Position numbers and translations under genes: made by a program. A stretch of 64,000 bases of DNA. It comes from Mesorhizobium sp. WSM3859 (GTDB taxonomy: Bacteria > Pseudomonadota > Alphaproteobacteria > Rhizobiales > Rhizobiaceae). Numbering within the stretch: the first letter of the stretch is position 1; the number at the start of each line of letters is the position of its first letter. The stretch lies in assembly GCF_002295065.1 (NCBI RefSeq), contig NZ_NSGG01000015.1:62001-126000 (forward strand), given 5' to 3'. Of this stretch, positions 1 through 8,877 are shown in pieces. Under the pieces are notes generated by a model. That model had not been told where the DNA came from. It saw only the letters and a program-made list of their open reading frames with translations, and made no database searches.

Positions 1-104
1 GGGGGCGGTGAGTGCTTTCGATGTTTCGAAGATATCTGGCGCCCTCTCGTGCAGCGGCACAAGAGACACCACGTGATTCGTCTCGGACTTTGAATTAGGC
101 GTTT

Positions 105-557
105 TCATTTCTGGAAGCGATATGCCGCGTGACCAGATCTGCCTGGCACTTTGCACGCAGGTGCGAGCATCGTGCTGCATGTGATCATCCATCTCGCGCC
201 GTGAAATCGACGCTCGAGGCAAGTGCGCCTATTGTCCGGCGCGCGGATTTCCTTGGCCAATCGCATTCGTGGGCGTCTTCGCTCTGCAGGCCGCTGCACA
301 ATCGACGGGTTTGCTCGCCTCGGCCTGGCACGCGGGAATTCATTGAAGCACGAAAAGGCGTTGACGAAGGTAGTCTTGACGATTGATCCGTCAGCGAGAC
401 GGACGTCTGCAGCCGGCTTTTCGTGACCAATTAGATGGCCGCCGAGATGATCGTTAATGTCGATGCCGGTCAGGCCGGGGCCGCGGGCAAGTGCGGCCCT
501 GGCAAGTTGGGGCGGCGTCATGCGGTCGATCGCAAAGCGGAGCGATGCTTGACGCAT
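105..557 (-). pseudogene. Possible N-terminal remnant of a sugar-phosphate isomerase/epimerase (TIM barrel)
   Basis: This is an open frame of 150 codons whose first ~75 residues (FAIDRMTPPQLARAA, then LTGIDIND, later VNAFSCFNEF) loosely resemble the start of xylose-isomerase-like TIM-barrel epimerases. After that the reading turns into Arg/Pro-rich sequence typical of an out-of-frame translation, so a frameshifted or truncated relic fits best. It lies downstream of a LacI-type regulator on the same strand, the usual context for a sugar-catabolism gene. No catalytic residues are preserved. The assignment is weak and the frame may be non-coding. Nothing else is recognised in bases 1-739. Confidence 0.3.
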
Positions 558-739
558 GGCTTTCCTTTCTCTTCCATGAAGTGCGGGTCGTCGTTCTCGG
601 CTGACTGGCTTCCGTCGCGCAGCAATTATCCGTTGTTAAACGAGACCGGAATGACGGAGGTGAGTCAACCAAACTCCCGCTGCTTTTCTTTCATCGATGA
701 AAGGAAATTAGGCTCTCATGATAGTATTTTATCAGTCTT

Positions 740-1771
740 TCAGATGTTTTCCGGCAGATAGATCTCAAACGGCAGAAAAGTCTGCCCCAGCGTCTCCGAA
801 GTGCCGACCTTGATGGCCTGGGCCATCAGCGTCATCAGTTCCTGGCAAAGCAGGCGCTGGGGCGTGGCGACCGACATCGTGATTATGCCATCTGCGAGTG
901 CTGCCCGCGACTCCGGCGTGATCTCGTTGACGATCGCGATGAGACCGCGGCTTTCGCCTTCGTCACGGAGCGCGGAGATCGCTCCCTCCATACCTCCGCC
1001 GGCCACATAGAAGCCGGTGAGTTCGGGTTCCCGTTGCATGAGATCCAGCGTGGCCTCGTAGGTGATCTGCCGTGCCTCGAGGTTCACGAGCGGATCGAGC
1101 AGCTCGAATGTCGGTGCATTCTCGCGAAAATAGGAGCGAAAGCCGACCTCCCGCAGCTCCTGCCCCTGAAAACGGTGGCTGCCGACAAAAATCGCCACCT
1201 TGCCCGGCCGTCTTGCAACCTTTGAAAGCATCCACGCTGTCGTCCGCCCTACCTTGCGGTTGTCGAGGCCGATATAGCCCTCACGAACACCTTCGGCGAA
1301 ATCGGAAAGCAGCGAGAAAACGGGGATGCCTTTTGCCTTGAGTTCTTGGACGGCTGCCGTGATCGCCGGATGGTCCGGCGCCACCATGGCGATCGCGTGG
1401 CAGCGCGCGCCGAATTCCTTGAGCAGTGGAACAAGGTCGCACGGCATGTGCGACGGCGCGAATTCGATGAGCGAAGTGCCATGGAAGCACTTCGCCGCGT
1501 TGACCGCCGCTTCAACCTCACGCGCGAGGCGCTGGTAAAAGTGGTGAGTCGGTTTTCTCAGGATGAAGCCAAGCCGATATTGCGGCAGGTCCCGCTGCAG
1601 GCGCTGCTTGATAAGACCTGCGGCGTGATATCCGATGGCCTGTGCCGCCGCTAAGACCCGCTGCGCAGTCTCCTCCCGCACCGGATGACGGGCATTCAGA
1701 ACTCGATCAACGGTGGCAACACTGAGCCCGGCTTCCCGGGCGATATCAGCAATTGTGGGTCGCTTCGCCAT
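740..1771 (-). CDS. LacI-family transcriptional regulator
   Basis: The protein has 343 residues. The N-terminus is a LacI helix-turn-helix (residues ~4-50: PTIADIAREAGLSVATVDRVLN, then a hinge RVLAAAQAIGYH). From ~65 onward there is a periplasmic-binding-protein-like sensor domain (GYIGLDNRKVGRTTAW, then GKVAIFVGSHRFQGQELREVGFRSYF). It should be a cytoplasmic sugar-responsive repressor. Length and domain order are normal for the family and the start sits directly on the HTH. Its likely targets, sugar genes, are not intact in the window, only the doubtful epimerase fragment just downstream. The inducer cannot be deduced. Confidence 0.9.
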   Translation of the reverse strand: MAKRPTIADIAREAGLSVATVDRVLNARHPVREETAQRVLAAAQAIGYHAAGLIKQRLQRDLPQYRLGFILRKPTHHFYQRLAREVEAAVNAAKCFHGTSLIEFAPSHMPCDLVPLLKEFGARCHAIAMVAPDHPAITAAVQELKAKGIPVFSLLSDFAEGVREGYIGLDNRKVGRTTAWMLSKVARRPGKVAIFVGSHRFQGQELREVGFRSYFRENAPTFELLDPLVNLEARQITYEATLDLMQREPELTGFYVAGGGMEGAISALRDEGESRGLIAIVNEITPESRAALADGIITMSVATPQRLLCQELMTLMAQAIKVGTSETLGQTFLPFEIYLPENI

Positions 1772-2194
1772 GGTCCGAGTCTGATTAAAAGGACATCAGG
1801 AAGAAACCCGGTAGAGGTAAGATTCAGTAAAATCTGTCATTCCTGCATTGATCCTGTTCGCTACCGGAACTCTTGTCGTGGCGTGGTGCGAGGCAGAAGC
1901 CGAAACGTGAACGACGCGCCTTCCGACCGTCTTCGACATCATCGATGCCCATAGATCATTGATCCCTCTATGCCAAGGTCGCTTTCGTTGCGTAGAGCGT
2001 GGGCGAATTGTTCAGCCGTGCCTCGACGAGAGCTGACCGCGGGGCCCCGGTTGAGCTCCGCGCCCGGTTCCACGAACCGTCGCAATCTTCGTAAGCATCA
2101 AGCGCATCGTCGATGGCTTGTGTGTCGTGACCAGTGCGGGGACCTTCGCAAGGCGCACAGATTTTGCACTCACTGCATTTCGGGATTCTTGATT
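1772..2194. other. Intergenic region between the LacI regulator and dctA, no gene recognised
   Basis: The 420 bases between the start of the LacI gene and the stop of dctA contain only short frames without recognisable domains. The LacI promoter should lie in the first 150 bases, but no convincing operator was found. Confidence 0.5.
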
Positions 2195-3628
2195 TCATCG
2201 GCCGGCGCGAGGCCGTTTGGACCCCGCGGCTCGATTGTCGGGCGTTTGCGACCAGCCAGGCGGTTCAACCGGTAGCGATGCTCCCGCCTTGCACGGCGCG
2301 GGCGCTGTCAGTGGCTGGCCGGTTGATGTCTCGGCAGGCTGGTGGCCGCAGAAGGCAGCTTGCAATTGCGCCTGATCCAATTCGCCTTCCCAGCGGGCGA
2401 CGACGAGCGATGCCACCGCGTTACCGATCAAATTGGTGAGTGCCCTGCATTCCGACATGAAGCGGTCGACGCCAAGGATCAGCGCCATTCCAGCAACGGG
2501 AACAGACGGCACTACGGACAGCGTAGCGGCCAACGTGATGAAGCCGGCACCTGTGACACCTGCTGCCCCCTTCGAGGAAAGCATCGCGACGAGCAACAGG
2601 AGGACCTGATCGCTAACTGACAAATCCGTATTCGTCGCCTGCGCGATGAAAAGGGCCGCCAGGGTCATATAGATATTGGTGCCATCCAGATTGAAGGAAT
2701 ATCCGGTCGGGATGACCAGGCCCACGACCGAGCGCTTGGCCCCGGCCTTTTCCATTTTCTCCATGAGAGAGGGCAGCGCGGCCTCGGAGGAGGACGTTCC
2801 GAAAACCAGCAGCAGCTCTTCCTTGATGTAGCGGATAAGAGAAAAGATCGAGAAGCCGTTGTAACGGCAGACTGCACCGAGAACCCCGAACACGAAGAGA
2901 AAGGCCGTGAGATAGAAGGTCCCGACCAGCATCGCAAGGTTGGCCACCGAAGCGATGCCATATCTGCCAATTGTGAAGGCCATTGCTCCGAAAGCGCCGA
3001 ACGGCGCGGCTTTCATGAGGATGCTGACCAATTTGAAAACGGGTGCAGTTAGGTCCTGAAGGAAGGAAAGAACCGATTTGCCCGATTCTCCGACCATCGC
3101 CAGCGCGATGCCGAAGAGGACAGAGAAGAACAACACCTGGAGAATGTCGCCTTCCACGAAGGCGCCGACAATCGTGCTCGGGATCATGTTCATCAGGAAG
3201 CCGGCGACGGACTGCTCATGGGCCTTTGCGGCATAGCCATTGACGGCCTGGACGTCGAGCAAGGTCGGATCGATGTTGAGGCCGGCGCCAGGCTGAATGA
3301 CATTGCCGACGATGAGGCCGACGAGAAGCGCGAGCGTCGAGAAGGTGACGAAATAAACCATCGCCTTGCCGGCAACACGGCCGACCTTCTGAAGATCGCT
3401 CATGCCGGCAATTCCGGTCGCCACGGTCAGAAAAATAACGGGCGCGATGATCATCTTGACGAGCTTGATGAAGGCATCGCCGAGCGGCTTCATGTGTTCT
3501 CCGATTTGCGGATAAAAATGGCCAACTGCAACTCCAAGGATGATTGCGACAAGCACCTGCACGTAAGGCTTGGCACAAAGAGTCTTGCGGGATGCGCGAT
3601 TTTCGCTGGGGGCCAGTGGGGTCAACAT
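2195..3628 (-). CDS. dctA: C4-dicarboxylate transport protein DctA (DAACS family)
   Basis: This inner-membrane cation symporter for succinate, fumarate and malate supplies the main bacteroid carbon source. Family signatures are the serine-rich re-entrant loop FGTSSSEAALPSLMEKM, the motif SFNLDGTNIYMTLAALFIAQ, and many hydrophobic segments from residue ~25. The chosen ATG at 3628 is preceded by GGGAGAG at a good distance; a longer frame from 3691 has no better signal. The protein is 477 residues. The last ~35 (Pro/Ala/Arg-rich) extend beyond the usual DctA end and are probably not functional. A clear -24/-12 sigma54 promoter lies ~100 bases upstream. No dctB/dctD pair is in the window, so activation by a DctD elsewhere or by NifA is open. 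Confidence 0.95.
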   Translation of the reverse strand: MLTPLAPSENRASRKTLCAKPYVQVLVAIILGVAVGHFYPQIGEHMKPLGDAFIKLVKMIIAPVIFLTVATGIAGMSDLQKVGRVAGKAMVYFVTFSTLALLVGLIVGNVIQPGAGLNIDPTLLDVQAVNGYAAKAHEQSVAGFLMNMIPSTIVGAFVEGDILQVLFFSVLFGIALAMVGESGKSVLSFLQDLTAPVFKLVSILMKAAPFGAFGAMAFTIGRYGIASVANLAMLVGTFYLTAFLFVFGVLGAVCRYNGFSIFSLIRYIKEELLLVFGTSSSEAALPSLMEKMEKAGAKRSVVGLVIPTGYSFNLDGTNIYMTLAALFIAQATNTDLSVSDQVLLLLVAMLSSKGAAGVTGAGFITLAATLSVVPSVPVAGMALILGVDRFMSECRALTNLIGNAVASLVVARWEGELDQAQLQAAFCGHQPAETSTGQPLTAPAPCKAGASLPVEPPGWSQTPDNRAAGSKRPRAGR

Positions 3629-3728
3629 GTAAGTTTTCTCTCCCTGACCGGTTTGGGGCGGGCTCTTCCTCCCTTCCCGCGCTTCTCCCATTGCGGCGCT
3701 CCGGTCGAACGCTGCTTCAATGCCAGTC

Positions 3729-3743
3729 GCAACAGTCGTGCCA
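3729..3743 (-). promoter_or_regulatory. sigma54 -24/-12 promoter of dctA
   Basis: On the minus strand the sequence is TGGCACGACTGTTGC, a full match to TGGCACG-N4-TTGC, ~100 bases ahead of the dctA ATG. No TGT-N10-ACA NifA site is visible upstream. An imperfect inverted repeat, GGTTCG with CGAACC, lies at about 3800-3835 and could be part of an activator site. Confidence 0.85.
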
Positions 3744-4214
3744 AGCCAAGAAATCCCCGGGTCTCAGGTATTTGCTACAATTGCAGAGCAAGATTGTGTG
3801 GTTCGCTCGGCGGGAGACCCAAAGTTCCGAACCAGCCCGCTTGCAATCGGCTAATTTCCCTCGATTCCAGCCTGGGTTTGGATCATTCTTTGGTTTTTAA
3901 AGGGAGAGCCTGGACGGCCGTTCTCTACGGGAGATGACAGCGGTACGTGGCTGGAGCATCGCCACAACGGCCGACATTAGACGAGGAAAGCCCAAGACGA
4001 ATTGCGGAAAAAATGCGGTAACGACCCGCGGATAAGAGCTGCATCAACCGTCGTATCGAGGCCCATCCCGTCCCCGTGCTGTCCCCCATCAACGGCAACA
4101 AACCTATGGCAAGGATATGGGGCTGAAAAAACATCATGCATTAACTTGGCCATAGTCATAAGAGGTAGCAAAGATCGCCAAATTATAATTTAGAACCGCT
4201 GAGGGGGGCTATAT
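3744..4214. other. Intergenic region upstream of dctA, no gene recognised
   Basis: The region holds the presumed enhancer area of dctA, including the inverted GGTTCG/CGAACC repeat. No coding signal is recognised between it and the toxin stop at 4215. Confidence 0.5.
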
Positions 4215-4781
4215 TCAGATTGGCCGATACATCAAAACCCGACCCGTCGGGATTAGCTGCAGTAGATAGTCGAAGTCGCTGATGTTGCCCGTTAGAACGG
4301 TAAACCCCAATTTCTGCGCATGCAGGAACAACACGCAGTCCTGAAGTGCCCGAAGCCTTGAATCATGCTTGTAGCCTTGGAGGCGACACAGCATTCCAGA
4401 CAGAAGGGCGGCTCGGCCCAAGACATCGGGATCTGGCGCAAAAACCCGATGGGGAGGCATATCCTTGATCATGGTCCCGATCTGCTTGATCGCCTTGCCC
4501 GTGCCCGAATGTTTCGGGTCAAGGACACCGACGGTGTGCATCAGCTCTTGGATCGCTACGGTGGAATGGTTGACCTGCCTGACCTCGAGGAGGTCGGCGA
4601 CTGCTTCAGGCGCCCGGCCTTGCAAACCGTCGATGTAGACGCAGGTGTCCAGCAGCAGTTCTTGCCCCGCCCCGACGAGGTTGCCGATGATAGGCAGCTC
4701 CATGTCCGGGCGGCGGCTTAAGGTTTTTTGGGGATCAAATCGCGACCATGTTACGGCCGCACCAAAGTCGAAATCGGCCAA
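4215..4781 (-). CDS. PIN-domain ribonuclease, probable toxin of a type II toxin-antitoxin pair
   Basis: The protein is 188 residues from a TTG start two bases after the antitoxin stop; an internal ATG at 4703 gives 162 residues and is equally plausible. PIN signatures are the first acidic cluster LLLDTCVYIDGL, the central Glu in TVAIQELMHT, and the C-terminal ALQDCVLFLHAQ ... LTGNISDFDYLL, which supply the acidic residues that bind the catalytic metal in VapC-like RNases. It probably cleaves RNA when the partner antitoxin is lost. The tight coupling to the upstream small gene supports a toxin-antitoxin operon, a common stabiliser of mobile islands. Confidence 0.75.
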   Translation of the reverse strand: MADFDFGAAVTWSRFDPQKTLSRRPDMELPIIGNLVGAGQELLLDTCVYIDGLQGRAPEAVADLLEVRQVNHSTVAIQELMHTVGVLDPKHSGTGKAIKQIGTMIKDMPPHRVFAPDPDVLGRAALLSGMLCRLQGYKHDSRLRALQDCVLFLHAQKLGFTVLTGNISDFDYLLQLIPTGRVLMYRPI

Positions 4782-4782
4782 T

Positions 4783-5127
4783 TCAGAATCCGAGCTTCAG
4801 CGTCGGATCCACAGTTCCCCGTGTTTTCCTGAAGGTCTCGGCGAAGTTGTCTTCCAGAGCCACATTAGCCAACGCAAATTCGACGAGTTCGGTATCAGAC
4901 GTCAATCCGGTTCGAGCTTTGGCCTTCTTGATTAGATCAACACTCACCCGCCCCGCAATCCTGCCGTCCTTCTCAGCGCGCAGGCCGGATTCTTCCGCCC
5001 TCTGCAGGACGGCCTTAATCCTGGCCAAGCGGCGGACCTGCAATTTCTCAGCCAGTTTGGGAAGGGTTCTCGTCCGCTTGCCCACGGACCCTCGGCCGCG
5101 ACGGATACGTACAGCAGTCTTCGTCAT
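4783..5127 (-). CDS. Probable antitoxin partner of the PIN toxin
   Basis: This basic protein of 114 residues has an Arg/Lys-rich N-terminus (about residues 7-40) and the segment SVDLIKKAKARTGLTSDTELVEFALANVALEDNF. That segment resembles the ribbon-helix-helix style C-terminal part of VapB-type or similar DNA-binding antitoxins. The stop is immediately followed by the toxin start, which implies translational coupling. It would neutralise the toxin and autorepress the operon. The family is assigned from position and composition rather than from a signature motif. Confidence 0.6.
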   Translation of the reverse strand: MTKTAVRIRRGRGSVGKRTRTLPKLAEKLQVRRLARIKAVLQRAEESGLRAEKDGRIAGRVSVDLIKKAKARTGLTSDTELVEFALANVALEDNFAETFRKTRGTVDPTLKLGF

Positions 5128-5700
5128 CGGGGTTCCTCACAGGTCCGTTCAACAAAATTCGATTTTAGACAACATAGCAGGCAAGGTCGAATTTTTCAAA
5201 TACCCCGAAATAAAAGGCGGTTGTTGGCCGCCCGGAGGTTGCTTTGCTGAAGCTATCCAAAAGGGGGGAACGTCACGGCTCCAACCGATCCGACGGCTGG
5301 TCTACTCGGAACACCAGGTCGGTAGGCGCTCCCGGGCCAAGCTCGCAGCGTGAGTTTTCACCTCGGCCGAGCGGCCCGGCAGAACACTACTCGGTGTAAG
5401 CGGTGGTCGCGCTTACCCAACTCCCACATGGATCGTTGAACCAGAGAATGCGATGGCAAAAGAAGCATTGGCAAAGGGCGCCTTCCAGCGAATGTATTGA
5501 CGCTCCGCATCCCGCCGCTTCCCGAAAGGCGCGAAGATATCCGATCCTCTCGCTGCGAGCTGAGGCAAGGCCCGCCGACTGATGCCGGTCAACAACGCCT
5601 CCTGGACCGCCAATGGCGAGCGCCGGGGCATCTGATGGAGAACGCACACAGGAGCGGCCGGGCTATCTCTCAGTGATATATGGCCGCACCCCCGTCCCCA
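5128..5700. other. Region without recognised genes upstream of an IS relic
   Basis: Between the antitoxin start and the IS256 fragment only unsupported short frames occur. The first ~100 bases should contain the toxin-antitoxin promoter; no clear element was picked out. Confidence 0.4.
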
Positions 5701-5943
5701 GTGCTTGAGCTGCGGGTTCCCCAGGATCACACCGGCCGTTTCTCCACCGAGTGTTCGAAGCGCCTCGGTGGCCACCCTAGCGGAGATGTATGTGCAGGGG
5801 TGTCGACCAGGAAAGTCAGGGCGATCATGGCTGAGCTGTGCGGCCATGCGTCCTGGGCCTCATCGAGCGTGGCCATCAACAAGCGGCTGGATGAGAGCCT
5901 GAAGACCTTTGCCGAGCGCCCGCTTCGCGGGCCGTTTGCCGAC
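5701..5943 (+). pseudogene. IS256 (mutator) family transposase fragment
   Basis: Translation gives LELRVPQDHTGRFSTE, then AEMYVQG in a second frame, then VSTRKVRAIMAELCG and INKRLDESLKTFAERPL. These are successive pieces of the middle of an IS256-family transposase, with an internal deletion and a frameshift. Only ~80 of ~400 codons remain, and no terminal repeats are seen. It is an old relic just upstream of the nod box. Confidence 0.8.
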
Positions 5944-5964
5944 TTCGACGAGCAGTCTGTCACT

Positions 5965-6013
5965 TATCCATAGGCTGGATGCTCGCGATCTAAACAATCG
6001 ATTTTACCAATCC
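5965..6013 (+). promoter_or_regulatory. nod box upstream of nodZ
   Basis: The ~49-base element begins TATCCATAGGCTGGATG and ends ATCTAAACAATCGATTTTA followed by CCAATCC. It matches all conserved blocks of the NodD-binding nod box. NodD bound here with a plant flavonoid should activate nodZ-noeL-nolK. It lies 557 bases upstream of the nodZ start, which is long. Confidence 0.93.
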
Positions 6014-6569
6014 GAGCCTGTCATTCATAGACCGGCTAACTGACATGCACCGCTGCTGCTCTATCGCGTGAGGTGCACAAACGAATCCGAAAAAGAGGAA
6101 GTCTTCGCATACGCTCTGACATGGGTGGAGGTTGTGCTGGGAAAATGAGTTGCAGCTTGCCGAACATCTCGAACTCTCTGAGTTCTTGAGAACACCTGCG
6201 AGCCGACCGGGGTCTTCAACGCACAACCGTTCGAAGGCTCTCGAAGTTGCACCGGTGCAGGGCCGGAGGTCCGGTGAAACCATGCTAGCAGACCTGCTCA
6301 ACTGAACGACGCCGGCAGACCAGGCGTGAAGTTCTCGCAAAGGAGCGGGGGCAATTGCGGAAGCAGTGCTGCGTTCCTGCTCGCATCCATCAACACAGCG
6401 GCCAAGGGCCGAAGGATAGCAGCGTCTATGGCTTGGCCAGTTCAAGACAATGATACGAACATTATACCAATGAAATTGGCAACGACTACGATCGTTGGCG
6501 GTTGGTGTGTGCGGGGGCGACATATTCAAGCTTCTTAATGCCTACGGTGTTCTGAAGGAGACAATGTAG
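6014..6569 (+). other. Long untranslated leader between nod box and nodZ
   Basis: The ~555 bases between the nod box and the nodZ ATG hold no recognised gene on the plus strand. An open frame of 179 codons on the opposite strand (5990-6529) shows no known domain and is probably chance. The interval may have been lengthened by past insertions. Confidence 0.5.
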
Positions 6570-7559
6570 ATGCGTGTTACTGGCTCAAGAATTGGTCGGT
6601 ACGTTGTTTCTCGACGGCGCGAGGGTCTCGGTGATTGCCTGTGGTCTCTCGCATCGGCGTGGGAATACGCACATCGGACGGGCCGAGCTTTAGCAATAGA
6701 TTGGCGCGGCTCTTGCTACCTTGACGACCCTTTTGCGAATGCCTTTCCGGTTTTCTTCAAGCCAATTGAGGAGATCGGTGGTGTACCGGTCATTTGCGAT
6801 GACCAGATCAACCACGTCTCATTCCCCGGACCGTTCTTCCCGTCGTGGTGGAACAAGCCATCCATTGACTGCGTGTACCGTCCGGATGAACAGATTTTCC
6901 AAGAACGTGACGAGCTTAGCGATCTCTTCCGGGCCCAGGATGATTGTGAAGCCAACACCGTAGTTTGTGATGCTTGTTTGATGTGGCGTTGCGATGAGCA
7001 AGCCGAGCGAACGATATTTCGGAGCATCACGCCGAGGGCCGAAATCGAGGATCGGATTGAAGCGCTTTACCAAGAACACTTTGCGGGTCATAGCATAATT
7101 GGAGTCCATGTCCGCCACGGCAACGGCGAGAATATTATGGATCACACCCCTTACTGGGCTGATCAAAAGGTCGCATTAGAGCAGGTATGCACTGCCATTC
7201 GTATGGCCAAAGCGCAACCGCATCCAAGGCCTGTTAGGGTGTTCTTGTGCACAGACAGCGCCAAGGTTGTGGATCACTTGTCGGGCGCATTTCCCGAACT
7301 TTTCACTGTCCCAAAACGCTTCCAGGCGGATCAGGCCGGCCCGTTACACAGTGCAGCACTGGGCGCGGAAGGGGGCTTTTCCGCTCTCGTTGAAATGTAT
7401 CTCCTTGGTCGTTGTGACACTGTAATTCGCTTTCCTCCGACTAGCGCCTTCAGCCGCTATGCCCGCCTCGTCGTGCCGCGCATTATTGAATTCGATTTGA
7501 ATGACCCACGTCGTTTGATCTCGAGTGAGAACGCCTTCGAACGCTCCCCGGCTCCATGA
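6570..7559 (+). CDS. nodZ: Nod-factor alpha-1,6-fucosyltransferase NodZ
   Basis: NodZ moves L-fucose from GDP-fucose onto O-6 of the reducing-end N-acetylglucosamine of the lipochitooligosaccharide, a host-range decoration. The 329-residue protein matches the known NodZ length. It shows the donor-binding motif IIGVHVRHGNGE (residues ~178-189) shared with eukaryotic FUT8-type enzymes, and the REGLGDCLWSLASAW region near the N-terminus. The fucose donor is made by the two following genes. Expression should be flavonoid/NodD dependent through the upstream nod box. Confidence 0.97.
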   Translation: MRVTGSRIGRYVVSRRREGLGDCLWSLASAWEYAHRTGRALAIDWRGSCYLDDPFANAFPVFFKPIEEIGGVPVICDDQINHVSFPGPFFPSWWNKPSIDCVYRPDEQIFQERDELSDLFRAQDDCEANTVVCDACLMWRCDEQAERTIFRSITPRAEIEDRIEALYQEHFAGHSIIGVHVRHGNGENIMDHTPYWADQKVALEQVCTAIRMAKAQPHPRPVRVFLCTDSAKVVDHLSGAFPELFTVPKRFQADQAGPLHSAALGAEGGFSALVEMYLLGRCDTVIRFPPTSAFSRYARLVVPRIIEFDLNDPRRLISSENAFERSPAP

Positions 7560-7690
7560 AAGCGTTGGCATCCCGCTCAAACTCTCGCTGCCTTAGCGCA
7601 GCGTCGTCGTTCGCCTTGCCCTTCTCGCCGCGCAACCCCGCCGCAGGCAAGTAGGTTCTTGGGCGCCTCAAAATCAAAAAGGATTCAAGC

Positions 7691-8791
7691 TTGTCGCAGA
7701 GAAAAGTAGCTTTAATCACCGGGGTCACGGGACAGGATGGTTCCTACCTCGCAGAACTGCTTTTAGGAAAAGGCTATTCTGTGCATGGGATAAAGAGACG
7801 CTCGTCCCTTTTCAATACGGATCGCATTGACCATCTCTATCATGACTCTCATGAAAGTGGCGTTGATCTTACACTTCACCACGGTGATTTGACAGACTCG
7901 TCCAGCCTTACGCGCGTGATCCAACTTGTTCAGCCGGACGAGATTTACAATTTGGCCGCTCAGAGCCATGTTGCAGTCTCCTTTGAAGAACCAGAATACA
8001 CCGCCAACTCCGATGCCTTGGGGGCGCTGCGTATCCTCGAGGCAATTCGGATCCTGGGGCTTGTCAATCATACGCGCTACTATCAGGCCTCGACCTCCGA
8101 GCTTTACGGGCTGGTGCGGGAAACGCCACAGACCGAGACCACACCGTTTTATCCCCGGTCCCCCTACGCCGTGGCCAAATTGTATGCTCACTGGATGACC
8201 GTGAACTATCGAGAAGCTTACGGGTTGTATGCATGTAACGGTATTTTATTCAATCATGAATCACCGGCGCGCGGAGAAACATTTGTAACGCGCAAAGTCA
8301 CGCGCGGCTTGGCTCGGATTAAGCTTGGAATGCAGCGGAGCCTCTTCTTGGGCAACCTTAATGCGCGTCGTGATTGGGGGCACGCTCGAGACTACGTCCA
8401 GATGCAGTGGTTGATGCTTCAGCAGGAGCAAGCTGAAGACTTTGTGATCGCTAGCGGTGAGCAACATTCGGTGCGCGAATTCGTCACCGTCGCGGCCGCT
8501 GAACTCGGCATGGATACTCGTTGGGTGGGGGAAGGGGTCGACGAAGAGGGGTACGATGCAAAGACGGGCGCTCTGATCGTAAAGATAGATCCCCGTTACT
8601 TTCGTCCTGCGGAAGTCGAGACACTTCTCGGCGATGCGCGCAAGGCCAAAGAAAAACTCGGGTGGGAGCCAAAAATTTCCTTCAGCGAATTGGTTAGGGA
8701 GATGGTTCGGGAAGATTTGCGCATGGCAGAGCGTGACGCAGTGCTGATGAAGCAAGGTTATCATTCACACAGTCCACGAGAGTTATGCTGA
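7691..8791 (+). CDS. noeL: GDP-mannose 4,6-dehydratase NoeL (Gmd)
   Basis: This enzyme converts GDP-D-mannose to GDP-4-keto-6-deoxymannose, the first step to GDP-fucose for NodZ. It is an extended SDR: the NAD(P)-binding motif is TGVTGQDGSYLAELL, then NLAAQSHVAVSFE and the catalytic Tyr/Lys in SPYAVAKLYAHW. Translation appears to start at TTG, because this codon follows AAGGA at the right distance and begins the conserved N-terminus; no ATG is available. The length (366 codons) is typical. The stop overlaps a possible upstream start of nolK. Confidence 0.95.
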   Translation: MSQRKVALITGVTGQDGSYLAELLLGKGYSVHGIKRRSSLFNTDRIDHLYHDSHESGVDLTLHHGDLTDSSSLTRVIQLVQPDEIYNLAAQSHVAVSFEEPEYTANSDALGALRILEAIRILGLVNHTRYYQASTSELYGLVRETPQTETTPFYPRSPYAVAKLYAHWMTVNYREAYGLYACNGILFNHESPARGETFVTRKVTRGLARIKLGMQRSLFLGNLNARRDWGHARDYVQMQWLMLQQEQAEDFVIASGEQHSVREFVTVAAAELGMDTRWVGEGVDEEGYDAKTGALIVKIDPRYFRPAEVETLLGDARKAKEKLGWEPKISFSELVREMVREDLRMAERDAVLMKQGYHSHSPRELC

Positions 8792-8877
8792 CAACCGCGC
8801 GCCATGCGGGCTTGTTGTCGAGTGCTATGGTGGCCTTCTTAAGAGCGCGCAGAGCGCTATCAATGGAAAGTATAAAG

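Noticed and set aside
5413..5847. Minus-strand frame of 144 codons
   Set aside because: It overlaps the IS256 relic on the opposite strand and shows no domain.
5990..6529. Minus-strand frame of 179 codons opposite the nodZ leader
   Set aside because: No recognised domain and it begins inside the nod box region; probably chance.
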